From contig JAXHMA010000006.1 in NCBI GenBank assembly GCA_034521835.1, positions 992,001 to 1,056,000 on the forward strand: DNA of 64,000 nt, read 5' to 3'. Below, in pieces: positions 36,208-44,733 of this stretch (the stretch's first letter is position 1; each line of letters starts with the position of its first letter). The notes beneath the pieces were generated by a model that was not told the origin of the DNA, ran no database searches, and worked only from the letters and a program-made list of their open reading frames with translations. Origin of the DNA: JAMQKA01 sp034521835 (lineage in GTDB: Bacteria > Bacteroidota > Rhodothermia > Balneolales > Balneolaceae). Both the position numbers and the translations under genes were made by a program.

Positions 36208-38017
36208 GTGTCAGTAAGAAAACACCCTAATTACAGACATACTAATCAGGCAGTATGTAAATTTTAACGATCGTTTTCCAACGAGCAGGCTAACAGGGGT
36301 AAGAGTTTCCGTTCAAGCAGCAACAACCGGTTTTTAGATGCTGGTTTTTAGTGATTTTCTACTTTCCCGGACGTAGTTTCCCCCAGGCCCTTCTTACTAA
36401 CTACGATTTGTTGGTGCTAGCAGACTCCTCAGGCCGCCCGGGCCTGCCGGCGGCGATCCCGCAGTTCCCGCCCGATTTTATGCAGGTTATAAGCGGTGAT
36501 GGCCAGTCCCACATACCGGTCGAAGCCGGCCCGCGTACGGTTCGGGCACCGATCCAGCCCGCGATGCTCCAGTTCGTTGATGTTGGACTCAACTGCGTTG
36601 TGGGCGTTTTTGAGCCTGCGAAAGGCAGGGGCGGTTTCGGCGGCCCGTTCGGCCTTCGTGCGCCGCCCCTTCTTCGGCATAATGACCTCCGGGATAAACG
36701 CCTCCAAGTTGGCTTTGACCGACCGGCTGGAGAAGCCTTTATCGACCGACAGGCTCTGCAGGTGATATTTCTGATCCAATCGTTCGGCCACCTCTTCGAT
36801 CAGCTCGCTGTCCGGGCGACCTTCGGCCAGCTCCCAGTCGACGATCAGATGGCAGGAGTCGCTGGTGACCGCTAGGTTCTTACCGAACTCCACGCTGGGG
36901 CGGCGCTTGCCTTTTTTGATCAACTCCGTCCAGGGCTGAAAGATCGAGAAGAGTTTTTCCTGGTGAGGAATCTGCTCGCCGGCGATCAGCCGCCGATCGA
37001 CCAGATCGATGTGTTTGATTAGCATTTCCTGGTAATAGCGCAGCCCGTCCATCCGGGCCACATCGGCCGGGGCGGACGGGCTGTGCGTGGCGATGGGCGC
37101 GGTGACCTTGCCTTCCAGGGCCCGGGCTTTCTTCAGATAGGCCCGGGTGGCCTTTTTCAGTCGCCGGGCCTTGTTAGGACCTCCGCTTCGGGTGGTTTTG
37201 CCCACCTGCCGCATCAGCCCCTTGAGCCTGCGTTTCCAGTGGGCGTGCTTGCGCCAGCCGGGGACAGGCAACTGTTCGGCGATCTCGATACATTTGCGGG
37301 CGCTATCCCACAGCAGGTTGTAGTCCGTCGGATAGTGCACGTGGGTCTCCACCACAAAGCTATCGGTTTTTACGCGCAACCCAGCCGCCTCTTTTTTTAA
37401 ACACCTGGTGGCCGAACTCCACAATGACATCGTTAAGCTCACGCAACAGCTGCTCATCCAGCAGGCCTACATTGTCGTAAATTGTTTGGTATTCATACTG
37501 CTTGCCCGCTGAGAAATCAGTCGGCAACACGCCCAGAATCCCTCGCAGCAGCTCGCTGTCATTGGCCATAAAGTGAAGTTGATCGTAAGAGATATTCAGG
37601 CACAGGCGAACCTGCCCCAACACGAAGATCTCCCACAGGCTCATACCCTGGCGCCCGGTGCGTTTTTTGCCGGCCGAGATCTTGGCCTCCAGCAGCTGGA
37701 ACACCTGAGCGTTCCATTCCGAATGCGTATAAATATATTGCAAGGCTTCCAGCATATTGGCCAGCTGATAACGAGTTTTGGCAGGAATGTTGACTTCTTC
37801 AATGGGAATTTGACCCAGAGTTTGCTGGGTATCGAATCGATGGCGCATAATGGGATTTTTTGATGATTTGGGGGTCGAATCTCCACCCCCGAATCAGCCT
37901 TTTACCTAATTGAGAGCAGATAAGCTAAATATACCCGTTTCGATTCAGAGCTGCTAATCCCCCAACATCACCCCTGATCCTGTCAAAACCTCTGTTTTAT
38001 TGTTTTCTTACAGACAC
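36208..38017 (-). mobile_element. ISNCY-type insertion sequence inside mazF
   Basis: 1810-bp element with inverted ends GTGTCAGTAAGAAAACA (36208) and GTGTCTGTAAGAAAACA (complement, ending 38017). It is flanked by the direct repeat TACGTA at 36202-36207 and 38018-38023. It carries one transposase on the minus strand. The target repeat is palindromic, so its exact length could be 4-6 bases. Confidence 0.92.
36429..37848 (-). CDS. ISNCY family transposase (frameshifted)
   Basis: Starts MRHRFDTQQTLGQIPIEEVNIPAKTRYQLANMLEALQYIY, continues through LLRGILGVL and YEYQTIYDNVGLLDEQLLRELNDVIVEFGHQVF, and meets a T7 run at 37392-37398. Changing that run by one base joins KKEAAGLRVKTDSFVVETHVHYPTDYNLLWDSARKC in the second frame. 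Downstream DDE-type motifs follow: VTSDSCHLIVDW, SLSVDKGFSSRSV, NAHNAVESNINELEHRGLDRC. Corrected, it is about 470 residues, normal for this group. The homopolymer break is probably a sequencing error, because everything else is well preserved. Confidence 0.88.
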
Positions 38018-38320
38018 TACGTAATATCTCTGGATCCAACGAAGGATTCGGAGATAAAGAAAACCCGTCCCTGCCTGATTATTTCCCCTGATGAAATGAA
38101 TCGACATATTCGGACCATTATTATTGCCCCGATGACGTCAACAATCAAAAATTACCCATCACGAGTTACCACGACTTTTCAAAAGAAACGTGGGCAGATC
38201 GTCTTGGATCAAATTCGAACGGTAGATAAGCAGCGACTGATCAAAAAGTTAGGAACGATCAGTTCTTCTGCCCAAGATAAAACGTTGAATACATTACAAG
38301 AGATGTTTGCCCCATAAGTG

Positions 38321-38441
38321 CGCAAACCTATCAAGCGTATTAAGCGGACACACCCCGCAGCCGCTCTTGGTTTCAAAACTCATCTTTCGTTAGTTGTTAA
38401 TTCAACACCAATTCGGCAGCTTATGCGCAATGTCGTTAGCA
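38321..38441 (+). other. attC-like site
   Basis: Left core GCGCAAACCTATC is complementary to the mazE cassette start TTAGGTTTCGC (35824). Left arm AAGCGTATTAAGCGGACAC, right arm CGGCAGCTTATGCGCAATGTC and core GTTAGCA at 38435-38441. Confidence 0.85.
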
Positions 38442-38448
38442 CCACAAA

Positions 38449-38685
38449 TTAAAGTTTGTCTCTTTCATCAGGTTCTTCATTCGGTACTTTAGATAAAACG
38501 TGTTCGAATTTTTCTCGAGAACCTAATTCTCCTCTTTCCTTTAAATATTCCACCGTCATTAAAGCAGACAGCTTTTCAGAAACAGCAGAATTAATTAGCT
38601 GATTCATAGATATCCCTTCCTTTTTTGCCAATTCTTTAATTTTTTCGTGCATCGAGTCGGGCAGCCGTACGCTTAACGTGCTCAT
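38449..38685 (-). CDS. Ribbon-helix-helix antitoxin-like protein, cassette gene
   Basis: 78 residues. It starts with MSTLSVRLPDSMHEKIKELAKKEGISMNQLINSAVSEKLSAL, a CopG/HicB-type ribbon-helix-helix DNA-binding domain, and ends with an acidic tail (VPNEEPDERDKL). The ATG overlaps the PIN gene stop (TTATGAG), so the two are coupled, with the toxin encoded first. It probably represses the operon and neutralises the PIN protein. Intact. Both genes read against the array direction. Confidence 0.85.
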   Translation of the reverse strand: MSTLSVRLPDSMHEKIKELAKKEGISMNQLINSAVSEKLSALMTVEYLKERGELGSREKFEHVLSKVPNEEPDERDKL

Positions 38686-39098
38686 AATTCTCCGATCTTA
38701 ATTAAAAAGTGTTTTGGTGTTATCGCTTCCACGCCAAATTGCTCAATACCTTTAAAGTCATCGAGGTTGTAGGTAATGATATATTCACAACCAGCTTCGA
38801 CAGCTAATTCCAGCACCTTGTCATCTTTGGGATCTTTCAAAAAAGGTCGCCAAAGAAAAAAGATATCTCGTTTGTCAGCTACTTTGCACAAATAGTTTAA
38901 CAAATCATCGATATCTGTATCAATCAGATATTTAAACTTTTCCCTTTTACTTACCGCTTCATACTCAATGGACAACGGTACGGAAAGGCTGATGTCAAAC
39001 TTTCCAGTTCCTACTAAACTGATCAATTTAAATGAGGCTCCTCGGTTCGATCGAAGAGCCGAAATTAGTACATTGGTATCAATAACAACGTTTATCAT
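38682..39098 (-). CDS. PIN-domain toxin, cassette gene
   Basis: 138 residues of the 'putative toxin component, PIN family' group: MINVVIDTNVLISALRSNRGASFKLISL (Asp), SVPLSIEYEAVSKREKF (Glu), PKDDKVLELAVEAGCEYIITYNLDDFKG with the acidic cluster, and AITPKHFL. Likely a metal-dependent RNase. It is intact, and pairs with the overlapping ribbon-helix-helix gene. One of the few toxin genes in this array with no damage. Confidence 0.9.
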   Translation of the reverse strand: MINVVIDTNVLISALRSNRGASFKLISLVGTGKFDISLSVPLSIEYEAVSKREKFKYLIDTDIDDLLNYLCKVADKRDIFFLWRPFLKDPKDDKVLELAVEAGCEYIITYNLDDFKGIEQFGVEAITPKHFLIKIGEL

Positions 39099-39142
39099 AA
39101 TGTGGTATTATATGCAATACCAAAGTTATATCAAAAAAGCTT

Positions 39143-39501
39143 GTTGTGCTAACCCGCATTAACCGGACAGGCCTCATCATCTCCTTGCCTCCCTTTCATT
39201 TATTAGTTAATCACGCGTTTACCGGTTAAAAAGTGACTCAGTTTTCATTGAATGCAGGTTCAATCTCCCTCAATCCCTCTTCTCCAAGAGGGACTTGAGG
39301 TGTATTTACCACAGGTAGCGGGGAAAGTCCATTTATGCGCTTAAAGAGTTCCTTGGAGAAGGAGGACAGGAGGATTGACCCCATCCTAACGAATTAAGTG
39401 GCTTAGAATAAGTTGTAAACAGGTAAACGCGTTAGTTAATCTATCGTTTACAACTAATTCGACATTCCGGCGCCTGCCCCTAATGCGCTAACCCGTTATA
39501 C
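39143..39501 (+). other. attC-like site interrupted by a MITE-like element
   Basis: TGTGCTAAC (complement of the cassette start GTTAGCAC at 38435), left arm CCGCATTAACCGGACAGGCC, central loop TTTATTAGTTAATC, then the inserted element, then CTATCGTTTACAACTAATTC, right arm CGGCGCCTGCCCCTAATGCGC and core GTTATAC at 39495-39501. Removing the insert restores a site very like the one at 48419-48547. Confidence 0.85.
39213..39431. mobile_element. MITE-like element, copy 2, inside an attC loop
   Basis: 219 bp with the ends ACGCGTTTACCGGTT and AACAGGTAAACGCG. It is flanked by a 10-bp direct repeat TTAGTTAATC (39203-39212 and 39432-39441). It is about 80 percent similar by eye to the copy at 28158-28380. 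No coding capacity. Confidence 0.88.
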
Positions 39502-39576
39502 CCACTACAATAAAAGGCTTGTCCTTCCGGTTCTCTTTTGTAATACTTACATTTAAAAGAAATAAATTCCAATTCT

Positions 39577-39808
39577 ATGATTACTGACATAAAAGAGATT
39601 GAAAAATCTGCTCTGAATTTGGATAAGAAGGATAAAGCACGTCTGGCTGATCTACTCTTACAGAGCATCCATGGCGATATTGATCCCGATGTCGAGCAAG
39701 CCTGGATTCAGGAAGTACAAAAGAGAAAAAACGCTGGAATCCGGAGAAACTTCCTTGCACTCTGCTTCAGAGGTTTTAGATGAAGCGAGAAAACGTATTC
39801 AAAAGTGA
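39577..39808 (+). CDS. Addiction-module antitoxin (putative, frameshifted), cassette gene
   Basis: MITDIKEIEKSALNLDKKDKARLADLLLQSIHGDIDPDVEQAWIQEVQKR matches the small antitoxin family that partners ParE/RelE toxins. After an A6 run near 39730 the given frame leaves the family. A one-base change gives REKTLESGETSLHSASEVLDEARKRIQK with a stop at 39806-39808, overlapping the GTG start of the toxin. The corrected length is about 77 residues, normal for the family. The frameshift is probably an error. Confidence 0.8.
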
Positions 39809-40095
39809 GAATTAAATTTCATTCGGAAGCCAGAAAAGAATTTTTCAAGGCTGCTGATTATTACGAAGAACAAGTTGTTGGCCTTGGTGATGCTTTCATC
39901 AATTAAGTAGAGAAAGTGTTTGACGTGATTGAGCAATATCCATCATCAGGAACCAAGATAACCCCATCTGAACGAAGGTTTTTCGTTTCCCGATTTCCCT
40001 GTGGTGTCATTTACTCAGTAGAGGATGATCTTATCAAGATATTTGCCATCATGGATTTGAGACAAAAGCCTGATTATTGGAAATATCGCACATAA
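39805..40095 (+). pseudogene. ParE/RelE-type toxin with in-frame TAA
   Basis: From GTG 39805: RIKFHSEARKEFFKAADYYEEQVVGLGDAFIN, TAA at 39904-39906, then in frame VEKVFDVIEQYPSSGTKITPSERRFFVSRFPCGVIYSVEDDLIKIFAIMDLRQKPDYW to 40095. The family normally has Glu where the stop falls (INEVEKVF), so GAA to TAA is the simplest change. At 96 codons it is full length otherwise. This is the second ParE-type toxin in the array killed by a nonsense codon in its first half. Confidence 0.85.
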
Positions 40096-40100
40096 ATTTC

Positions 40101-40239
40101 CGTGGGTATAACATATCAAGCGCTTCAAAGGTGCCGCAGACTCGCCGTTAGGTTCCGTTCTTGCTAGTGGGTGGTCAAATTCCTGGACTTTTAAAAAAAT
40201 AACTATACGCTGCGCATCTTAAGCGCGATGTCGTTATAC
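40101..40239 (+). other. attC-like site
   Basis: CCGTGGGTATAAC is the exact complement of the cassette start GTTATACCCAC at 39495. Left arm AAGCGCTTCAAAGGTG, right arm CGCTGCGCATCTTAAGCGCGATGTC and core GTTATAC at 40233-40239. Confidence 0.85.
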
Positions 40240-40270
40240 TGCTTTTAAACTCACCAAAAAACAAGCTGAC

Positions 40271-40891
40271 ATGAGAAAGTTAAGAGATCATGTTTTTATT
40301 TTATTACTTCTTTCCTTGGTAGTACCAGGTTGTAATGCAGTCAATTCTGATAGTATGGAAAGAGCTGAATTAGCAGTTGAAAAAGAGGCTTATTCAATCG
40401 GCGAAAACATTTCAACGTATCTTACTAATCAATCATCTGATCAAATCTCTGTTTTAGCCAGGCCTTGTCCCGGAACTCTGCAAAAGAAGATTGATAACAA
40501 ATGGGTTTCCTTAGACGATAATTGCGCTGATATCACCAATTGGAGTTATTACAGGATTAAAAAAAGTGAGACTTTGAATGTGCAGTTCTCATATGAAATC
40601 ATTACTTCGTTAGAAAATGATAAAGCAGGAACTTACAGGGCGGGAATTACTTTTTTCGCAGGAAATGATTATGAAAATGGAATCTTCATCACGTCCAATA
40701 GTTTTCAAGTACTGAGAGTAACGCAGTATAACACGCTTCAACGGGACGCGCCTCGCCTATTCATTGCTGCTACGGGTTTATTGATATCCGGAAAAACCGG
40801 CTGGAGAAAGAGGGCAGGGAGGCAGCCCAAAAGCGCTTGGTCATTGGGCTACGACCGTCGTAAAAAAGTAAAGAAGGGCAGTGATAGATAA
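40271..40891 (+). CDS. Lipoprotein of unknown function, cassette gene (reads into attC)
   Basis: Signal peptide MRKLRDHVFILLLLSLVVPGC with lipobox Cys21. The mature part contains AELAVEKEAYSIGENISTYLTNQSSDQISVLARPCPGTLQKKIDNKWVSLDDNCADI, YYRIKKSETLNVQFSYEI and GTYRAGITFFAG: an Ig-like domain of the kind found in uncharacterised secreted proteins. The natural end is probably near SFQVLRVTQ (about 40725). The frame continues through the attC repeat to 40891, adding about 55 basic residues of repeat-encoded sequence, so a stop may have been lost. Confidence 0.7.
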   Translation: MRKLRDHVFILLLLSLVVPGCNAVNSDSMERAELAVEKEAYSIGENISTYLTNQSSDQISVLARPCPGTLQKKIDNKWVSLDDNCADITNWSYYRIKKSETLNVQFSYEIITSLENDKAGTYRAGITFFAGNDYENGIFITSNSFQVLRVTQYNTLQRDAPRLFIAATGLLISGKTGWRKRAGRQPKSAWSLGYDRRKKVKKGSDR

Positions 40892-41042
40892 TTTGTTTGT
40901 GTAACCATGTTATCCCAGGTAGCAGATCATGCATCCACGGAAATGAGCCCTTAGTTGATGTTTAAGACCTTTTTTCGCAAACTACTGCTTCGAATAATAA
41001 TATATTATGTAGTAATCTTGTGCGTATAATTATAAGTTAGAG
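40721..41042 (+). other. Long variant attC-like site 2
   Basis: ACGCAGTATAAC is complementary to the cassette start GTTATACTGC (40233). Left arm ACGCTTCAACGGGACGCG, repeat body GCTGCTACGGGTTTATTGATATCC ... CCCAGGTAGCAGATCATG ... TAATAATATATTATGTAGT, and core GTTAGAG at 41036-41042. Confidence 0.8.
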
Positions 41043-41125
41043 CAACAGCCAAGGCTCTTTCTTCGTTATGATAATTGCTACAGGTTAAGTAGATTATAAG
41101 TAGCTATAAATAAGTTTCTTGTTCT

Positions 41126-41305
41126 ATGATTACTAAAGAAAAAGTAAAAAAAGAAATTGATCGACTTTCTGAAGTCGAATTAGAAAAAGTGTATCTATAT
41201 CTCTCCTCTCTGACTAAAGAAAAAAAGCCCAAACGTAATATTCGGTCTTTAAAACTCAACGGAAAATTGGATACCAAAAATATCCGTTCTATCGCACATG
41301 AGTAA
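41126..41305 (+). CDS. Small antitoxin for VapC, cassette gene (59 residues)
   Basis: MITKEKVKKEIDRLSEVELEKVYLYLSSLTKEKKPKRNIRSLKLNGKLDTKNIRSIAHE, stop overlapping the vapC start (ATGAGTAA). It has the two-part layout of DUF2281-type antitoxins: an N-terminal helix pair that dimerises and a C-terminal tail that enters the PIN active site. Intact. Confidence 0.8.
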   Translation: MITKEKVKKEIDRLSEVELEKVYLYLSSLTKEKKPKRNIRSLKLNGKLDTKNIRSIAHE

Positions 41306-41672
41306 ATTACTCATCGATACGAATATCTTCGTTTACGGGATTGACCAAGATTCAAAATTTTTTTCTCGTTCTCGGAATATTCTCGATGGGTCTGCCTATC
41401 AGCTTGTAACTACTTCCAAAAATCTTCTTGAATTTTTAGCCGTCGTTACCCGTAATTCAGGGTATGATCTAAAAACAGAATTAGCGTTGGAAATCCTTGA
41501 CGATATTATTCAAGGTATTGATGTATTGTATCCCACCCAAGATTCTCTGGCAATATTTCTGGAATTAATGGATCGCTATCAACCCAGTGGATTAAAAGTA
41601 CATGATTTTGAAATCATAAGTATTGGATTAGCTGCTGGTGTTCATCAAGTAGCGACATTCAATGAAAAAGAC

Positions 41673-43349
41673 CCTAAAAGTCCCATTTAAGCTGGTCACA
41701 AACAAGAAAAGGTGCCCCTAATTGGTTATGTTTCAATGAGTTAGAAAGATAATAACCATACGATTAGGAGGCACCTTTATGGTGAAAGAAAGTTCTCAAA
41801 AATCCACGAAAAAAACCACCCCAATTACCCCTGAATTTACCGATACGCGGCTGACCAATTATGGAGGGCTGGTCCCGTTTTCGGATTCTATCTGATAAAC
41901 TTTCCTTTCGGCAACTTCTGTCGGTCCAGCTGGATTTGGAGCTGGGGTCAAATTGCAGCTATCCAGACTGGCAGGTTTTCGGGCTGATCCTCTTTGGGTA
42001 TCTGTGCGGATATGATCGGCTGTCCCATTTTGAGCAGCTGAGCCGGGATGCCACCATCCAGAAGCTGTTGGGCCTGGACGGGCCCATCGATGAGAATACG
42101 CTGGCCTACCGCCTGAAGAAAGCCGGCTACAAGCAATCGGTCCAGCTGAGCCGGGTCAGCCAAGGGGTTGGCCGAGCGGGTGCGCCCGGCCGCTCCCCGG
42201 CGGCCGGCGGGTCGGCAGTGGCTGGATTTTGATTCGACGGTCAAGGGCACCTGATGGCAACCAGGAAGGGGCAGCCACCGGATTTAACCCGTCCCGGAAA
42301 GGCCAGCGGTCCTATCATCCGCTGCTGGCCTTCGACGGGGCCACCAAGGAAGTGCTGCATAGCTGGTGGCGGACGGGCCGGGCGTATACCGGCAACGGGG
42401 CGGCGGCGTTTTTCGCCGAGACCTTCGAGCGGCTGCCGGACGAGGCCGGCCCCTATGTGGTGCGGGCCGACAGCGGATTTTTCCAGCGATCGCTTCCTGT
42501 CGGCGATCGAGCAGGCCGGTGGCGACTACCTGGTCAAGGTCAAACTCCGCAACCTGCGGGCCTTGCTGGCCCGCCAGGACTGGCAGACGATTCCCGGCCA
42601 GTCGGATACTGAATACTGTGAGTTTACCCACCAGTGCGAGCGATGGGATCGCCCACGCCGATTCATAGCCGTTCGTATCTGCCGGCAGCTCACCACCGAA
42701 GGACTGCTGTTCCCGAAGTATCACTACTGTCACGCCTGCTATGTGAGTACCCTGCAGGAGGCCCCGCTGGAGCTGCACCGGTGTTACCGGGATCGCGGAG
42801 AAGCCGAAACCTGGATCCAGGCCGTCAAAAGCCAGATCGGGGCGGGCACGACCCTGGTCAATTAGTTTTGGGCCAACGCGCTGCTGTGGCAGCTGGGGGT
42901 GTTGGCCTACAATCTGACCGTATGGCTGCGACTGCTGACCGACACCGAGGCCTGGCGCCAGGCCCCGCGCACGTTTCGCGAGTGGTTTATCCGGTGCGCC
43001 GGAAAACTGACCACCCACGCCCGACGGTGGACCCTGAAGATGCAGGCCCGCTACCACTGGCGCCCGCAATGGGAAAACATCTACCAGCAGGTGTGTAGCC
43101 TGCAGTTGTGAATCCGCCCGGCGGGTACCCCACGCTAGCCCAACAGCCGAAACTATAAAAAGAGTGTCCCTATGGGACAGGTGTGTCTGGAGTTGAGCTG
43201 TAGGTGGTCATATTCGGTCAAAAAGGAATGTGATCGGCACTTTCCAACAAAAATGGAGCACAACAAAAGACTGAAAGCAGATAAACTGGAAGTACACCGA
43301 ATACCAATTTGTCCATCGCCACATTCTCACCTTACTTGGGATTTTTAGG
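41673..43349 (+). mobile_element. IS1380-family insertion sequence inside vapC
   Basis: 1677 bp. The ends are inverted: CCTAAAAGTCCCATTTAAG at 41673 and CCTAAAAATCCCAAGTAAG as complement ending 43349. They are flanked by the direct repeat AAGAC (41668-41672 and 43350-43354). Transposase frames lie on the plus strand. The size and CCT ends fit the family. Confidence 0.93.
41779..43111 (+). pseudogene. IS1380 family transposase (multiple frameshifts and one TAG)
   Basis: Start MVKESSQKSTKKTTPITPEFTDTRLTNYGGLVPF after a strong AGGAGG site. The frames then continue with LDKLSFRQLLSVQLDLELG, DWQVFGLILFGYLCGYDRL and DENTLAYRLKKAGYKQ. The DDE core follows: WLDFDSTVKGTYGNQEGAATGFNPSRKGQRSYHPLLAF, RADSGFFSDRF and YLVKVKLRNL. 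The end reads YCHACYVSTLQEAPLELHRCYRDRGEAETWIQAVKSQIG, TAG at 42864-42866, FWANALLWQLGVLAYNLTVWLRLL. At least four shifts (near 41895, 42170, 42240 and 42490) and an in-frame TAG prevent translation as given. Confidence 0.85.
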
Positions 43350-43400
43350 AAGACTTTAAAAACGTAAAAGAAGTTTCGTTGCTAGAATTATAAATGGTCG

Positions 43401-43729
43401 GGCTGTTCCCTAACCAGGCGCTTTAACGGGACAGGCCCCGCCTATTCATTGCTGCTACGGGTTTATTGATATCCAGAAAAACCGGCTGGAGCAAGAGGGC
43501 AGGGGAGGCAGCCCAAAAGCGTCTGGTCATTGGGCTGTTGCCCTCAGAACAATGTAAAAAAAGGGCAGTGATGAATAATCTGTTTGCTAATCCATATTAT
43601 CCCAGGTAGCACATCATGCATCCACGAAAAAGAGCCCTTAGTTGATGTTTAAGACCTTTTTTCGCAAACTACTATTTCGAATAATAATATATTATGTAGT
43701 TATCTTGTTCGGATAATTATAAGTTATAG
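43401..43729 (+). other. Long variant attC-like site 3
   Basis: GGCTGTTCCCTAAC, approximate complement of the cassette start GTTAGAGCAACAGCC (41036). Arm AGGCGCTTTAACGGGACAGG, repeat body with the strong stem GGCAGCCC ... GGGCTGTTGCCCTC (43509-43548), TAATAATATATTATGTAGT and core GTTATAG at 43723-43729. Confidence 0.85.
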
Positions 43730-43823
43730 GGCGAAACCAAGATTTGAGAACTGACATTTGAATGACTAAGAATGAAATCAGAAAATTGAGTAAATAATAA
43801 AAGTTAAATATGTGAAAAGTATC

Positions 43824-44267
43824 ATGGATATAAGTTTGACACATTTAAATTTCAAAGTTCAATGGTGGACTATATTCGTCATTGTAGGAATATTTATAGC
43901 TTTTACTGCCTGCGAATCGTCAGTAAATAGCAATGAAGATACCGACGACGAGATTAGTGAAGAGTCGCAAATTCCATATTTGATGGTTTTGAATCAAAAT
44001 ACTGATAGTTATCCAATTACCGCTGTCCGCCTCGTTAATTATGAGTTTAATAATCTTGAAATAGATGTTGGTGATTCACAAAAATTTACTCTTGATGATG
44101 GCATGCCAGGTGGATATAGTGACATAAATATAATAGTTAACTATAGACGAGCAGGTCGTTCATTCTCTTTGAATATAGAAAAAGATTTCATCGATGGAGA
44201 TACTACAACCGTAAGAATGAAAGGTTGTATTTCCGCTGAAGGGTGTGATGGTTTATATTTGGAATGA
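43824..44267 (+). CDS. Lipoprotein of unknown function, cassette gene
   Basis: 147 residues from the ATG at 43824; a GTG 12 bases upstream is possible. A signal-anchor region (WWTIFVIVGIFIAFTAC) ends in Cys, followed by an acidic Ser/Asp/Glu linker (SSVNSNEDTDDEISEESQ). A beta-rich domain follows (YLMVLNQNTDSYPITAVRLVNYEFNNLEIDVGDSQKFTLDDGMPGG). The pattern of 'LVNYEFNNLEIDVGDSQKFTL' recalls the small Ig-like domains of Bacteroidota lipoproteins. Function unknown. Intact. Confidence 0.7.
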   Translation: MDISLTHLNFKVQWWTIFVIVGIFIAFTACESSVNSNEDTDDEISEESQIPYLMVLNQNTDSYPITAVRLVNYEFNNLEIDVGDSQKFTLDDGMPGGYSDINIIVNYRRAGRSFSLNIEKDFIDGDTTTVRMKGCISAEGCDGLYLE

Positions 44268-44300
44268 ACCTTTGAATCAGTTCTAAAATATTCATAAATC

Positions 44301-44425
44301 GCCCTATAACAAGCGTTTCAAGCGGACACGGACGGAGTTCTTCGAAAATTTTTATCCGTTAAGTAATTGGGTTACTTTTCGACAATCATAAATCCCACTC
44401 TCGCTTAAACGCCAAACCGCTATAA
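44301..44425 (+). other. attC-like site
   Basis: CGCCCTATAAC is the exact complement of the cassette start GTTATAGGGCG (43723), a perfect 11-base match. Arm AAGCGTTTCAAGCGGACAC, right arm CGCTTAAACGCCAAACC and a degenerate core GCTATAA at 44419-44425. Confidence 0.85.
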
Positions 44426-44491
44426 CGCTTTTATTGCAATAATCCCCTTTCTACTTAGTTTCATTATGAAACTAAATTAAATTCAAGCCTT

Positions 44492-44733
44492 ATGCCTACA
44501 AATATCACAATCCGAGATATACCTGACGAAGTTTATGCCAAAATAAAGAAACAGGCTGACCTACATCATCGAAGCATTAACAGTGAAGTGATCGTCTATT
44601 TGAAAAAATTAGTCCAAAGCAACCGACGAGATCCTGATCAGGTAATTCTCGTGCTAAAAAACTTAAACAGAAAGCAACAGGCACCCTTTCCATGGATGAA
44701 ATTCAACAAGCGATTGACCAAGGGCGTCCATGA
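44492..44733 (+). CDS. FitA-like ribbon-helix-helix antitoxin, cassette gene (frameshifted)
   Basis: MPTNITIRDIPDEVYAKIKKQADLHHRSINSEVIVYLKKLVQSNRRDPDQV is an Arc/FitA-type ribbon-helix-helix domain. The given frame then drifts. A one-base change near 44650 gives ARAKKLKQKATGTLSMDEIQQAIDQGRP, with a stop at 44731-44733 overlapping the toxin start (CCATGA). Corrected length is about 80 residues, as in the family. It should bind DNA as a dimer and inhibit the PIN partner through its C-terminal tail. Confidence 0.82.

Larger units (their letters stand above)
36166..38317 (+). pseudogene. mazF: MazF-type toxin split by an ISNCY insertion
   Basis: Exon-like halves 36166-36207 (MVKREPVQRFDVYV) and 38018-38317 (from ISLDPTKDSEIKKTRPCLIISPDEMN...). 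Deleting the insertion and one copy of the 6-bp repeat TACGTA joins them in frame to a MazF/PemK endoribonuclease of about 113 residues: RFDVYVISLDPT, KKTRPCLIISPDEMN, TIIIAPMTST, GQIVLDQIRTVDKQRLIKKLG. All family motifs are present in the joined version. As given, the toxin is interrupted after residue 14, so it is inactive. Confidence 0.92.
41298..43393 (+). pseudogene. vapC: VapC-type PIN toxin interrupted by an IS1380 element
   Basis: First part 41298-41672: MSKLLIDTNIFVYGIDQDSKFF (Asp), SKNLLEFLAVVTRNSGYD (Glu), LKVHDFEIISIGLAAGVHQVATFNEKD (acidic residues). The last part lies after the insertion at 43355-43393 and reads FKNVKEVSLLEL-stop. Removing the element and one AAGAC repeat restores an uninterrupted PIN protein of about 137 residues ending FNEKDFKNVKEVSLLEL. 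As given the frame ends in element sequence (KDPKSPI) and lacks the last 12 residues. Those are near the C-terminal strand, so residual activity is possible. Confidence 0.92.

Noticed and set aside
36351..36875. 174-residue plus-strand frame opposite the ISNCY transposase
   Set aside because: Antisense of a well-recognised transposase; GC-rich third positions make such shadows common.
35523..39906. Alternative genetic code or readthrough at TAA, because two ParE frames contain TAA
   Set aside because: TAA terminates many intact genes in the window (for example 11243-11719 and 36172), so reassignment is not tenable.
42284..43069. 261-residue minus-strand frame opposite the IS1380 transposase
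   Set aside because: Antisense of the transposase; sequence is low in motif content and rich in Pro/Arg/Gly as expected of a shadow.
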